A stretch of 64,000 nt of DNA from Brevibacillus centrosporus. GTDB lineage: Bacteria; Bacillota; Bacilli; Brevibacillales; Brevibacillaceae. Positions 7,479 to 16,671 of this stretch are shown here, piece by piece. The stretch spans positions 62,001-126,000 of the forward strand of contig NZ_RHHP01000001.1 of assembly GCF_003710815.1 (NCBI RefSeq), written 5' to 3'. The notes beneath the pieces were generated by a model. The model saw nothing but the letters and a program-made list of their open reading frames with translations, ran no database searches and was not told where the DNA came from. The first letter of the stretch is position 1; each line of letters opens with the position of its first letter. The position numbers were made by a program, and so were the translations under genes.

Positions 7479-9596
7479 TTACACTGCGCAGCTAATGCAC
7501 TCTTCCACTGTCAAATGCTTGGTCCGTGTATAGTAGAGCGACTTCAGACCTTTCTTCGCAGCGTAAATGTAGTAGCGTGCCAGCTCTCGCGTAGATACAT
7601 TGCTGTTGACGTGCAAAACAGTGGAAATCCCTTGGTCTACATGCTCTTGGATCTCCGCGATCAGGTCAATTACCTTGAATTGATCGATGACATACGCTGA
7701 TTTATAGAAAAAGTAATTCTCCTGTGACAGGTACGGCATCGGATAGTACGTAGTCGAGTTTGCGTATGTTCTCGTTTCGATGTGCTCCACGATCGGCATG
7801 ACACTCGATGTCGCATTCTGAATGTACGAGATGCTTTGAGTAGGTGCAATCGCCAGTCGGTAAGCGTGATACAAGCCATAGGTCTGGACCTTTTCTTTCA
7901 GCTGTGCCCAATCCTCAGTTGTCGGGATGTACATGTCAGCGAACAGCTGCTTGACCTTTTCCGTCCGAGGGCGATAATCCGTCTCTTCATATTTCGAGAA
8001 GTACGTCCCTTTGGCATATTCAGACTGCTCAAAACCGAGGAAGGTCGTTTTTCGCTCTTTAGCAATCTCCATGCTCATTTCAAGGGAGTAAAAGTTCATC
8101 ATCATGAAAAACGTGCGGGCGAAATCTTTCGCTTCCTCGCTCTCGTACGCGATCTTGTTTTTTGCCAAATACCCGTGCAAATTCATGGCACCCAAACCGA
8201 CAGAGTGCAGCTCCCGATTTGCCTTTTGGACACCCGGTGCGTTCTCGACAGCAGTCATGTCACTTACTGATGTGATGGCTTCAATGCCCTCATGGACCGA
8301 CTCGCGAATCTTCTTTTGCTCCATCACATTCACGATGTTCAGGGATGCCAGATTGCAGCTGATGTCCCGACGGATGATGTCCATTTCACCGTAGTTGTTG
8401 ATGGTCGAGGTATCCTGGAGCTGGAAGATTTCCGTGCACAGGTTGGACATTTTGACCGAGCCTATGTCTTTCAGCGCGTGATTTTTGTTGGCGTTGGTCT
8501 TGTTCATGATGTACGGATAGCCGGACTCCAGCTGAATCATAGCGATCTTGGTAAGCATGTCCCGTGCACTCATGATCGTCTTTTTCTTGATGTTGTCATT
8601 TGCGAGCAGCTCTTCGTACATTTCGTCCATGTTCATGTCATCCAGATGCTGGCCGTATTCTTTATACACCGAGTACGGGGCGAAAATGGTCAACGGCTTG
8701 TTCTCTTCCGCCAGCTTGTAGAACATGTTTGGAACAATCAGCCCGATCGAGAGCGTTTTGATCCGTGATTTTTCATCCGCATTGATCTTTTTGCAATCGA
8801 GAAACTCGTTGATATCCCAGCCGAAGATGTTGTAATAAGCAGCTCCTGAGCCTTTGCGCTGACCCATCTGGTCCGCGTAGGAGAAGGCGTCCTCCAAAAG
8901 CTTCAGTACCGGCATAATTCCTTTGGCAGCACCTTCTACTCCTTTAATCGGTTCGCCGCGGCCGCGCAGCTTGGACAGGTTGACGGCCACTCCACCGCCG
9001 ATTTTGGACAGCTGCATACATGTGCCCAATATGTAGTTGATCGAATTGAGGGAATCGTCCATTTCGAGCAAAAAGCAAGATACCATTTCGCCACGACGAC
9101 TTTTTCCTGCATTCAGAAACGTTGGCGTCGCAGGCTGCAAGCGTTGGTCCATCATCGAGACCGTCAGACGCTTGGCACGATCAAAGTCTCCTTGCGCCAG
9201 CGAGAGTGCGACAATCGCTACGCGGTCCGGATACTGTTCCAAATACATCGATTTATCGTCTGTTTTCAGGGCATAGTCTTTGTAAAACTTCGAGACAGCC
9301 ATGTAAGAGGCGAATTGAAAAGACGCGTCCTTTGCCAAACGGAATACTTCTTCGACCTGCTCTTCCGTGTAACGTTCATAGACGTTTTCGTAGTAATCGT
9401 TTTGGATCAGATAATCCATCCGTTCCCCAACACTGTTAAAGGTCAATGTTTTGGCTTGTACTTCCTCAAGAAAGACTTCGACGGCTTCCCGATCTTTTTC
9501 CAGCTGATAAAAGCCATCCTCGCCCCGTTGCATCAGTTCGTTGTTCAGTTCAATATGCCGCAATGCTGGCCACCCCGTTCGTAAAATGTTCGACAT
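7479..9596 (-). CDS. nrdE: Class Ib ribonucleotide reductase large subunit
   Basis: Catalytic subunit reducing ribonucleoside diphosphates. Visible hallmarks are GEMVSCFLLE (redox Cys), NLCTE (active Asn-Cys-Glu), ISCNLASLN (second redox Cys), LYYTRT (radical-transfer Tyr pair) and a C-terminal CISC for thioredoxin-like reduction. The substrate loop reads APTQSIS where the family has PTGSIS, a Gly-to-Gln change. I prefer ATG 9596; a TTG at 9620 is open but has no clear ribosome site. Either way the start overlaps the end of nrdI, implying coupled translation. Confidence 0.95.
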   Translation of the reverse strand: MSNILRTGWPALRHIELNNELMQRGEDGFYQLEKDREAVEVFLEEVQAKTLTFNSVGERMDYLIQNDYYENVYERYTEEQVEEVFRLAKDASFQFASYMAVSKFYKDYALKTDDKSMYLEQYPDRVAIVALSLAQGDFDRAKRLTVSMMDQRLQPATPTFLNAGKSRRGEMVSCFLLEMDDSLNSINYILGTCMQLSKIGGGVAVNLSKLRGRGEPIKGVEGAAKGIMPVLKLLEDAFSYADQMGQRKGSGAAYYNIFGWDINEFLDCKKINADEKSRIKTLSIGLIVPNMFYKLAEENKPLTIFAPYSVYKEYGQHLDDMNMDEMYEELLANDNIKKKTIMSARDMLTKIAMIQLESGYPYIMNKTNANKNHALKDIGSVKMSNLCTEIFQLQDTSTINNYGEMDIIRRDISCNLASLNIVNVMEQKKIRESVHEGIEAITSVSDMTAVENAPGVQKANRELHSVGLGAMNLHGYLAKNKIAYESEEAKDFARTFFMMMNFYSLEMSMEIAKERKTTFLGFEQSEYAKGTYFSKYEETDYRPRTEKVKQLFADMYIPTTEDWAQLKEKVQTYGLYHAYRLAIAPTQSISYIQNATSSVMPIVEHIETRTYANSTTYYPMPYLSQENYFFYKSAYVIDQFKVIDLIAEIQEHVDQGISTVLHVNSNVSTRELARYYIYAAKKGLKSLYYTRTKHLTVEECISCAV

Positions 9597-9909
9597 CCCT
9601 GCCGGTACCGGATAATTCAAATTTGGAAATCACAGGAACACCGTATTGATGGGAAATGGTATCGGCGCTCTTCGCAAAGCTCGCGCCCCAATTGCGATTG
9701 CCGCTCGCCGATACGCCTTTCATGTAACGATGGTTCCTGCTGAGGAACGATGCCACCTTTTCAGGGACTTGTCCGAAGCCAGTCGTATACGTGACTAGAA
9801 CAAACGGTTCCTCGATCACCATCTCAGAGTCAATCTCTATACTTGGCAAAGCCAGCTTTCCTACAAATCTACGAACGTTTCCCGTTTTGGAATCGTACGC
9901 GATGAGCAT
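9550..9909 (-). CDS. nrdI: NrdI flavodoxin-like ribonucleotide reductase activator
   Basis: Small flavoprotein (119 residues) that supplies oxidant to assemble the dimanganese-tyrosyl cofactor of NrdF. The FMN phosphate loop is seen in YDSKTGNV at the N-terminus, followed by LVTYTTGFG and the GNRNWG segment typical of NrdI. The start has GGAAAGGATGAGG upstream. It is the first gene after the cobalamin riboswitch and its 3' end overlaps nrdE. Confidence 0.93.
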   Translation of the reverse strand: MLIAYDSKTGNVRRFVGKLALPSIEIDSEMVIEEPFVLVTYTTGFGQVPEKVASFLSRNHRYMKGVSASGNRNWGASFAKSADTISHQYGVPVISKFELSGTGRDVEHFTNGVASIAAY

Positions 9910-9960
9910 ACGCCCTCATCCTTTCCTCTATGTAGCGCGATCCTATCTACTTGTCAGGAA

Positions 9961-10000
9961 AATAAAAACGCATTCGACGGGTAGAGATAGTCGAATGCGC
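9961..10000 (-). terminator. Riboswitch expression-platform terminator before nrdI
   Basis: GCGCATTCGA (9991-10000) pairs with TCGAATGCG (9969-9977) followed by TTTTTATT. The loop holds CTATCTCTACCCG, which can pair with ACGGGAGATAG at 10056-10066, giving a plausible competing antiterminator. Confidence 0.75.
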
Positions 10001-10084
10001 AATCATCCACTGATAATCGACTCGCCAAAACGAATCGAGCGCTCGAACACTTCCCCTATCTCCCGTAGGTTTACTCGTGTTTAA

Positions 10085-10272
10085 CGGGTAGGCAGGTCTC
10101 CTGGCTATAGGATCATCGCTTCATTTCGCCTTCCCAATCACGTCGACCAGTGGCGTAGCCTATACAAATGAGCTCTCCTCTTACAGTGGCGGGACCGCGT
10201 CGGATTCTCACCGACTTCCCTATTAAGTCTGCCGATATTTCGTAGCAAGACACCTATCCGCATCAATATGTA
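10085..10272 (-). promoter_or_regulatory. Cobalamin (B12) riboswitch controlling the nrd operon
   Basis: The minus strand carries the B12-box region GCCAGGAGACCTGCC near 10090-10104 and the upstream core GGGAAGTCGGTGAG followed by CGCGGTCCCGCCACTGT near 10185-10225. These are hallmark cobalamin aptamer sequences. B12 control of a class Ib reductase is known in bacteria that also have the B12-dependent class II enzyme: when B12 is present the metal enzyme is shut off. The downstream terminator at 9961-10000 gives transcriptional control. Confidence 0.93.
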
Positions 10273-10285
10273 GTTGGTAAAACTT

Positions 10286-10314
10286 ACTTTACATCAATAT
10301 ATCGTGTCAGTCAA
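10286..10314 (-). promoter_or_regulatory. Sigma-A promoter of the nrd operon
   Basis: TTGACT (10309-10314), 17-base spacer, TAAAGT (10286-10291), placed just upstream of the riboswitch. The stretch 10315-10403 holds nothing else recognisable. Confidence 0.6.
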
Positions 10315-10403
10315 GAGAGAGGAGCGAGTTTTCCCCCTTCGAGAAGCAAAAGGTTCACAAAAGCTTGATAGATCTACTATTTGTCAGATCTTGTAGAATC
10401 AGG

Positions 10404-10437
10404 AAAAAAGAGAACCGCCCGCAAGCATGCGGACGGT
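10404..10437 (-). terminator. Terminator after the ACT-domain gene
   Basis: CCGTCCGCA and TGCGGGCGG form a strong stem on the minus strand, followed by TTCTCTTTTTT. Confidence 0.8.
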
Positions 10438-10492
10438 ACGCATTTCTATCATCATTTCTGCCTCGCTTGGAAAGAAACGGAACACCGCGAGC

Positions 10493-11005
10493 CTATTGCA
10501 AAGAGACCACCTTTGTAATTTGCGGCAGCTCCTCGATCGCGCGAACGACCGCTGGTGTGATTTCTTCATCTGTCACGGATACGAGCAACGCATTTTTTCC
10601 TTTTTGCTCCCGTGAGACGTTCAGCTTGGAAATATTGATTTCGTGTTCGGCTAATTTCCGAGAGACATCGTAAATAACTCCCGGGTAATCAACGTGGTGG
10701 ACCAGCAAGCCATGGGAACCTGCCGGGATACGGCATGCACAGTAGTTAATCTCACTGATGTACACTTCTCGCCAATCTTGGGCAAACGTGTACTTGTTCC
10801 CGCCGGCACGCAGAATCGCCAAATGGTTGGCATATTCACCAGAGCTGTGCTGGACAGGCAAGGAAACGCCAAAACCATCCAGCAGCTGCTTTGCGATTTC
10901 GTCTTTGTTTTCATGCGCTAAAATGCTCAAAGAGCCTCCTGCCAGATTTGGTTCAATCCGCTGCAGAAGTCGAGCGAGCTCACGAAGCCCAGCAAATTCG
11001 GTCAT
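10493..11005 (-). CDS. ACT-domain protein
   Basis: 170-residue protein whose C-terminal third is an ACT amino-acid-binding domain (VHHVDYPGVIYDVSRKLAEHEINI, shortened here, then ALLVSVTDEEI). It resembles the regulatory tail of phosphoglycerate dehydrogenase or the serine dehydratase beta subunit, but no catalytic domain is attached. The N-terminal half could be an ASB-like domain. ATG 11005 is preferred because GTAGGG lies seven bases upstream; a TTG six bases earlier is the other option. Probably a free-standing amino-acid sensor; partner unknown. Confidence 0.65.
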   Translation of the reverse strand: MTEFAGLRELARLLQRIEPNLAGGSLSILAHENKDEIAKQLLDGFGVSLPVQHSSGEYANHLAILRAGGNKYTFAQDWREVYISEINYCACRIPAGSHGLLVHHVDYPGVIYDVSRKLAEHEINISKLNVSREQKGKNALLVSVTDEEITPAVVRAIEELPQITKVVSLQ

Positions 11006-11040
11006 GATCAACCCTACTCTCCCAAAAATGGTTCACGCGC

Positions 11041-11370
11041 TCAAGGAAGAATCCATTCTTCCGGTTCTTTCAAAATGGAGGAATGATTTTCAGAACGGTA
11101 CCAGGCCGTGTACGGCTTCCCATCTTTCGTATAATCGATCTTGTAGATGGTATTCCCTTTTCCGCCTCGTTCAAAAGGGCTCTCATCCGCAGGAACAGCG
11201 GTCACACCATGCGCTACAATGACCCCGCCTTTTTCAGCAATGACCTTCTTGATGGTCGCCATATGCTCGTTTCCTGTTGATGCCATGCCCCAATATGCCA
11301 GGAATCCTAGCAGAAGTGCTCCTGCTACAAAGGATACAATAATGACTTTCGACTTTTTCGTTGGATCCAC
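11041..11370 (-). CDS. Hypothetical membrane-anchored protein
   Basis: 109 residues starting GTG with GGGGG upstream. A single transmembrane helix (VIIVSFVAGALLLGFLAYWG) near the N-terminus is followed by a small outward domain containing YKIDYTKDGKPYTAWYRSE. I do not recognise a family. It sits between mnmA and the ACT gene, same strand, 28 bases after mnmA, so it is likely co-transcribed. Confidence 0.65.
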   Translation of the reverse strand: MDPTKKSKVIIVSFVAGALLLGFLAYWGMASTGNEHMATIKKVIAEKGGVIVAHGVTAVPADESPFERGGKGNTIYKIDYTKDGKPYTAWYRSENHSSILKEPEEWILP

Positions 11371-11398
11371 CGCGTTACCCCCGTCTGTCTCGGTTCTT

Positions 11399-12517
<1,119 letters not shown>

Positions 12518-12587
12518 CTATTCTCAATTTGTTCCTCTAACAGATTACCACGTTTCGCAAAACAAATCATGTATTGTTACACTTCGT

Positions 12588-12622
12588 AGAAAAAACGCCT
12601 GTCGCACGGGAGGCAACAGGCG
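12588..12622 (-). terminator. Terminator after tlp
   Basis: GCGCCTGT pairs with ACAGGCG on the minus strand, followed by TTTTTT. Confidence 0.8.
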
Positions 12623-12633
12623 CATTTACATCT

Positions 12634-12852
12634 TTAGCTTTGGGATATCTCGTCTTTGATCTCAGCACGATAACCTTCGATACTTTCTGCCCGACGCTCG
12701 TTTTTCGCTTCAATGTTTGCTTTTTCCTCTGCCGAGATTTCCCCTGCATTCGCAGCTACATAGTCTTGTGACTCACGAATACGTTCCTCCGTGTTTTGCA
12801 GCATCTCCTGCAGCTTTTCTGCGTTGTCTGAACGATCATCTGGTTTTGCCAT
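12634..12852 (-). CDS. tlp: Small acid-soluble spore protein Tlp
   Basis: 72-residue hydrophilic helical protein, KLQEMLQNTEERIRES and NIEAKNERRAESIEGYR, the Tlp (thioredoxin-like spore protein) pattern made in the forespore. The start at 12852 (MAKPDDRSDN) has AAAGGAGG seven bases upstream; a longer reading is not needed. Its presence is direct evidence for an endospore former. Confidence 0.9.
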   Translation of the reverse strand: MAKPDDRSDNAEKLQEMLQNTEERIRESQDYVAANAGEISAEEKANIEAKNERRAESIEGYRAEIKDEISQS

Positions 12853-12993
12853 GAATAAGCCCTCCTTTGCAGCGTGGTATCTTGGTGATTGCACCTATCC
12901 CATTGTGCGCCATTTCTGGAGTAATTATGCTTCTATGCCTGTGTGGCAATCGCACCTCTGTCTCTCGTTTTTCCTACCTTGCGAAGAAGTCCG

Positions 12994-13002
12994 TGCTATA
13001 AT
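12994..13002 (+). promoter_or_regulatory. Extended -10 promoter
   Basis: TGCTATAAT, an extended -10 element, about 40 bases before the small gene at 13040; no good -35 box is seen. Confidence 0.45.
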
Positions 13003-13039
13003 GCGAGTAACAGATTACATGGCAAAGAGGTTTTTACAT

Positions 13040-13255
13040 ATGGCATCACTGGATCTGCTTGAACGCATGCTGCTCAAAATCATCTCGGAGACTGAAACCG
13101 TCAGGCTAAAGCGCCAGTGGATTCATGCCCACAAGCAAACCGATACAGAAGAGGAGCAGCGGCTGCGAATCGGACTGCTCCTGCGCAGGCTAGACAAGCT
13201 CCCCGAGGAAAAACGCCGGGAGGTACTTGACCTGTTACAATGGTTTAACTGGTAG
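13040..13255 (+). CDS. Small hypothetical protein (71 aa)
   Basis: Charged, helical protein (LLERMLLKIISETETVRL, then RLDKLPEEKRREVLDLLQWFNW). AAAGAGG stands upstream of ATG 13040; an earlier ATG at 13019 lacks a ribosome site. I recognise no family. It is transcribed alone from an extended -10 promoter and faces the convergent DUF952 gene. Confidence 0.6.
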   Translation: MASLDLLERMLLKIISETETVRLKRQWIHAHKQTDTEEEQRLRIGLLLRRLDKLPEEKRREVLDLLQWFNW

Positions 13256-13264
13256 GGCAGCGAA

Positions 13265-13609
13265 TCAACGGACGCTTGCACCAAGCGCCCAGTGACCGTT
13301 CGTCCGCACCATGCTTTTCACGTCTACGATCGCGTCTTGGTTTAACGGTCCGTAAATATGGGGGTACAATAGACCATCCTTAGCCTGCTCATATTTTACT
13401 GGCGAGGAGGACTTGGCTTCATCGACGACGAGCACCAGCAGCTCTCCTTCATAGGTCGCATAGACGCGGTCAGCTACCTTTGCGAGCAGATCGTCCCCTT
13501 TTGTCGCATGGATAAAGCCTTCCTGTTCATAGTCGCGCGGAAGGTAATGATCCCGTCCCTCCCACTGTTCCCAATAGCTTTTCGGTACCAGGCAATAAAT
13601 CATCGTCAT
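13265..13609 (-). CDS. DUF952-family protein
   Basis: 114 residues matching the DUF952 fold: IYCLVPKSYWEQW at the start, EGFIHATKGDDL in the middle (conserved IHxS/T), and PHIYGPLN near the end. This family is related to ADP-ribosyltransferase-like folds, but its function is unknown. Preceded by GGAGAA and 33 bases downstream of the 80-residue gene, so probably one unit. Confidence 0.8.
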   Translation of the reverse strand: MTMIYCLVPKSYWEQWEGRDHYLPRDYEQEGFIHATKGDDLLAKVADRVYATYEGELLVLVVDEAKSSSPVKYEQAKDGLLYPHIYGPLNQDAIVDVKSMVRTNGHWALGASVR

Positions 13610-13642
13610 GTCTGTATCTTCTCCGTTTCCTTTTTGTCTCTA

Positions 13643-13885
13643 TTAGCGGCGCAGATGCTTGTCAATATGACGAATCGCCTTGTCGTAAAACATGGTATCG
13701 ATTCGCCCCTGATCCCGCCTCCATTGGATGAAGTTTCTTAGCGAATGCAAATCCACCCAGGCATCCTTTGACTGTGGATTGTTTTCTGGGACCTCTCCGG
13801 TGATTTCCCCATCATGAACCAGCCTGGCCATCTCATTTGGATGGTATCCGATTTGATAGGCGATATGATGCAATGCGATTTTCAT
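13643..13885 (-). CDS. Small hypothetical protein (80 aa)
   Basis: Starts MKIALHHIAYQIGYHPNEM after a clear AGGAGGTTCC. The N-terminus looks like a short MerR- or excisionase-style winged helix (MARLVHDGEITGE), but the match is too weak to name. Co-oriented with the DUF952 gene 33 bases downstream. Confidence 0.65.
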   Translation of the reverse strand: MKIALHHIAYQIGYHPNEMARLVHDGEITGEVPENNPQSKDAWVDLHSLRNFIQWRRDQGRIDTMFYDKAIRHIDKHLRR

Positions 13886-14011
13886 GGAACCTCCTGACTG
13901 CTAGCATGGTTTCTCTTATTGTGCCAGTCTTTTTTCCTTATGCCAAGACTTCCTCATGGGAATATGCAAGTTTAGGATGAACCTTATCCAACATTTCGGA
14001 GGTTTCCATAA

Positions 14012-14793
14012 ATGATCAAAAGGCATGACAAGGGCCAGCCACGAAAGCCTCTCAGGAAGCGGCCTGCTCTTTGAATCATCTTCTTCCTGATCGCTTTCGT
14101 TTATGTGAACAACAGCTCGCTTTTTGCAAAGCCATCTACACGCGAGCCTTTTCTCCTCGCCCACCGGGGCATGGCGCAGACCTTCCACATGGAGGGCATC
14201 ACGAACGATACCTGTACCGCTGAAAGGATCTATCCTCCTGAGCATCCTTATCTGGAGAATACTATCGCCTCCATGCAAGCCGCCTTTGATCGTGGGGCAG
14301 ATGTAGTAGAATTGGACATACAGCCGACCAAGGATGGACAATTTGCCGTCTTTCACAACTGGACGCTCGGTTGTCGCACAAATGGCGAAGGAGTTACCCG
14401 CGACTTCTCGCTGGCCCACCTGCAAAAGCTGGATATCGGGTATAACTATACAGCGGTTAAGGGAGCTTTACTTTAAAAAGCTGCCTGCTCCCTTATATTG
14501 CCGTAGGCTGGTCGGGGTATGTACCTGCTGCCTGCGGTCAGACGCAGCTGCATATTCCAGATAAAATTGCTTCTTGGCTCTGGGGGTGGCCTACCCGTTT
14601 TATGGAAAGAATGGACAAGCAAGATACACGAGTCATTCTCGTAGCGGGTAGCGGCGATGTGTCCAGCGGGTTTGATACGCTTGATGACCTCAAGCGGGTT
14701 CCAGATGGTTTCTCTGGGGGGATCTGGACAAATCGCATCGATCGGATCTTTGCCGCATATACAAAAAATGAAGAATCGCGTTGTAAAAAATGA
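14012..14793 (+). pseudogene. Broken glycerophosphodiester phosphodiesterase
   Basis: A GDPD enzyme would hydrolyse glycerophosphodiesters. The gene opens at ATG 14012 behind GGAGG, encodes a basic stretch, and then has an in-frame TGA at 14072 just before a transmembrane helix (IIFFLIAFVYV). After it the GDPD core is clear: LLAHRG, ENTIASMQAAFDRGADVVELD and FAVFHNWTL (HD has become HN). The frame ends at TAA 14474-14476. A C-terminal GDPD segment (DKQDTRVILVAGSGD to GIWTNRIDRI) continues in another frame to 14793, and the middle of the domain is missing. So: nonsense mutation, internal deletion and frameshift. Confidence 0.85.
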
Positions 14794-14851
14794 AACGAAT
14801 GCCCGATATATTCGTATATCCTAATATCGACACCATAAGGAGTGATGGGAA

Positions 14852-15049
14852 ATGCTGAAAAAACTGTTGAAAAGCTTGATGGGGAATCACTCATCCTCTC
14901 ACAGTTATCGCAAATACAGCAGCAGTGACCACAAGTATCGCAAAGGATACGGCCATCCCCATGGACACGGCTCCGGACACGGGCATTCTTATTACGGAAG
15001 CTCTCATTACAAAAGAAAGCATTCCAGCCGCAGCTTTTTCAGCAGCTAA
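14852..15049 (+). CDS. Small His/Gly/Ser/Lys-rich basic protein
   Basis: 65 residues with AAGGAGTGATGGGAA before the ATG. After an amphipathic start (MLKKLLKSLMG) the rest is low complexity: SSSHSYRKYSSSDHKYRK, then GHPHGHGSGHGHSYYGSSHY. It resembles spore-coat-type or metal-binding tails, though no family can be named. It has its own strong terminator and lies directly after the GDPD pseudogene. Confidence 0.65.
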   Translation: MLKKLLKSLMGNHSSSHSYRKYSSSDHKYRKGYGHPHGHGSGHGHSYYGSSHYKRKHSSRSFFSS

Positions 15050-15062
15050 GCGAATGCGCCCT

Positions 15063-15130
15063 CCCCTCTTGGCTGGCAGGAAGACTGTTCATTTCGAACA
15101 AATCTTCTGCTTGCGGCAGAGGGGTTTTTC
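15063..15130 (+). terminator. Terminator of the His-rich gene
   Basis: CCCCTCT pairs with AGAGGGG, with an inner GGAAGA/TCTTC helix, followed by TTTTT. Confidence 0.75.
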
Positions 15131-15201
15131 GTTGTTTACGCAAAAAAGCGACGCCCCCTTCCCTAATTAGACTGCTGGGGAAGCGAGCGCCGCTGATTGG
15201 A

Positions 15202-16449
15202 TTAATACATTTGTTGAACTTTTTTGACGATAGGTTGTACAAAACGGATGACAGTCAGGGAAGCTACAACGGCTAATCCACCCGCCAGCAAGAACGCAGA
15301 GGTAAAGGAGCCAGATGTATCTACCAAATAGCCTGTCAGAGTCGGACCGATAATCCCTGCAGTGTTCGCCAGGAAGTGCATGAATCCACCAACAGATCCC
15401 ACGTTGTTTTGATCGACAACGTCCTGAACAATCGCCCAGTAGATCGCACCTGTCAGGTACAGGAAGAAAACGGACAGTGCTACCAGCGTAACCGCGCCTG
15501 CAGTCGTAGTTACGAGTCCTGCAAAGCCAATGCAAACCGCGGAGATAAACAGGCATGTTACCAGAACCACTTTTCTTGAGAAGAGCATACCTTTGTTCAC
15601 AAATTTTTTGCGAACGTAATCGGAGACAAAGCCGCCTGCTGCAAGGCCAATAAATCCTAATACCCAAGGAATAATCGTAATGATACTCATATCTTTTACA
15701 CTGACACCGTGCGCTTTAACCAGGTAGCTAGGGAACCAGGTCAGGAAGAAGAACAAGATGTAGTTGTAAGCAAAGAACGCAAATGCCGTGAACAAGACTG
15801 TTTTTTGTTTCAGATAGAAAGTAAGCGGAATTTTCTCGGTTGTTTCTGATTTTGTTTGTGCCTTGGTGCTTTCCTTCTGGCTATTTGCTGGTCTTTCCTT
15901 AACAGATTTCCACCAAAACGCAGCCCATACCAAGCCGATGACCATAATGAGAAGAAACGAAACTTTCCAACTGTAAGCGATTGCGATAAAACCTACGATT
16001 GGACCGGAAATCGCACCACCCAAAGGAGTACCGCTGTTTGTCAGACCGATGACAGATGCACGTTGATCAGCCGGGAACCAGTTGTTGACCATCTTGTTGA
16101 TCGTAGCGGAGAGAGGCCCTTCCCCCATCCCGAACAAAATGCGGATGACGATCAAGCTCACGAACCCGACTGCCAATGCAACGGCGCCACTGAAAAGCGA
16201 CCAGACGATCATCGCGACGAACAACGTCAGCTTCGCTCCGTACTTATCGGAAGCGACACCACCTAGGAAGTTGAAAATAGCGTAACCGACCGAGAAGCTG
16301 GAAAAGATGATACCCATTTGAGTTGCCGTGAGCGTTAGATCATCTTGAATAAAAGGAGCGGCAATCGATAGCGCAGAGCGGTCGAGATAGTTGATCACGC
16401 CTGCCAAAAATAACATGATAATGACGGGAAGCTTGTCCTTTGAAAACAC
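15202..16449 (-). CDS. MFS transporter of the hexuronate/sugar-acid (ACS/ExuT) type
   Basis: Twelve-helix anion:cation symporter family protein (415 residues) likely importing hexuronates or aldonates by proton symport. NYLDRSALSIAAPFI in helix 1 and GMGEGPLSATINKMVNNWFP after helix 4 are typical of the ExuT/GudP group. The GTG start at 16449 is chosen because AAAGGAGGAG lies just upstream; the open frame extends further but without a site. It lies 222 bases after the LacI-type regulator, with one operator-like palindrome between. It is the expected entry step for the catabolic genes upstream. Confidence 0.88.
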   Translation of the reverse strand: MFSKDKLPVIIMLFLAGVINYLDRSALSIAAPFIQDDLTLTATQMGIIFSSFSVGYAIFNFLGGVASDKYGAKLTLFVAMIVWSLFSGAVALAVGFVSLIVIRILFGMGEGPLSATINKMVNNWFPADQRASVIGLTNSGTPLGGAISGPIVGFIAIAYSWKVSFLLIMVIGLVWAAFWWKSVKERPANSQKESTKAQTKSETTEKIPLTFYLKQKTVLFTAFAFFAYNYILFFFLTWFPSYLVKAHGVSVKDMSIITIIPWVLGFIGLAAGGFVSDYVRKKFVNKGMLFSRKVVLVTCLFISAVCIGFAGLVTTTAGAVTLVALSVFFLYLTGAIYWAIVQDVVDQNNVGSVGGFMHFLANTAGIIGPTLTGYLVDTSGSFTSAFLLAGGLAVVASLTVIRFVQPIVKKVQQMY

Positions 16450-16572
16450 AGAATCTCCTCCTTTTTTTCTTACCGTGATGGAATGAATCCAAAAGAGCGC
16501 TCCATGGTGCTGCTCTGTGATCGCTTTCTGCAAACGGAGCAGGAAAACGCATACATTTTGTTTTTTAGAGAG

Positions 16573-16584
16573 TAAACCGGTTTA
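16573..16584. promoter_or_regulatory. LacI-type operator before the MFS gene
   Basis: TAAACCGGTTTA, a perfect 12-bp palindrome, matching the pair of sites upstream of kdgK. No promoter is obvious around it, so it may act as a roadblock in the intergenic region. Confidence 0.65.
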
Positions 16585-16671
16585 GTTTTGGAGTGAGAAA
16601 GCCCGGCTTCACCGAGAAAAATGGTGGAGCCTTCGCTTCCCCTCTCTACTGCAGAACTTTGAACCACTTGC

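Noticed and set aside
13916-14425. 169-codon minus-strand frame over the GDPD remnant
   Set aside because: The plus-strand frame has clear GDPD motifs; the minus frame has none.
14852-15049. His/Gly repeats as a tandem-repeat or CRISPR-like element
   Set aside because: Repeats are at the protein level, irregular in DNA, and lie in a proper ORF.
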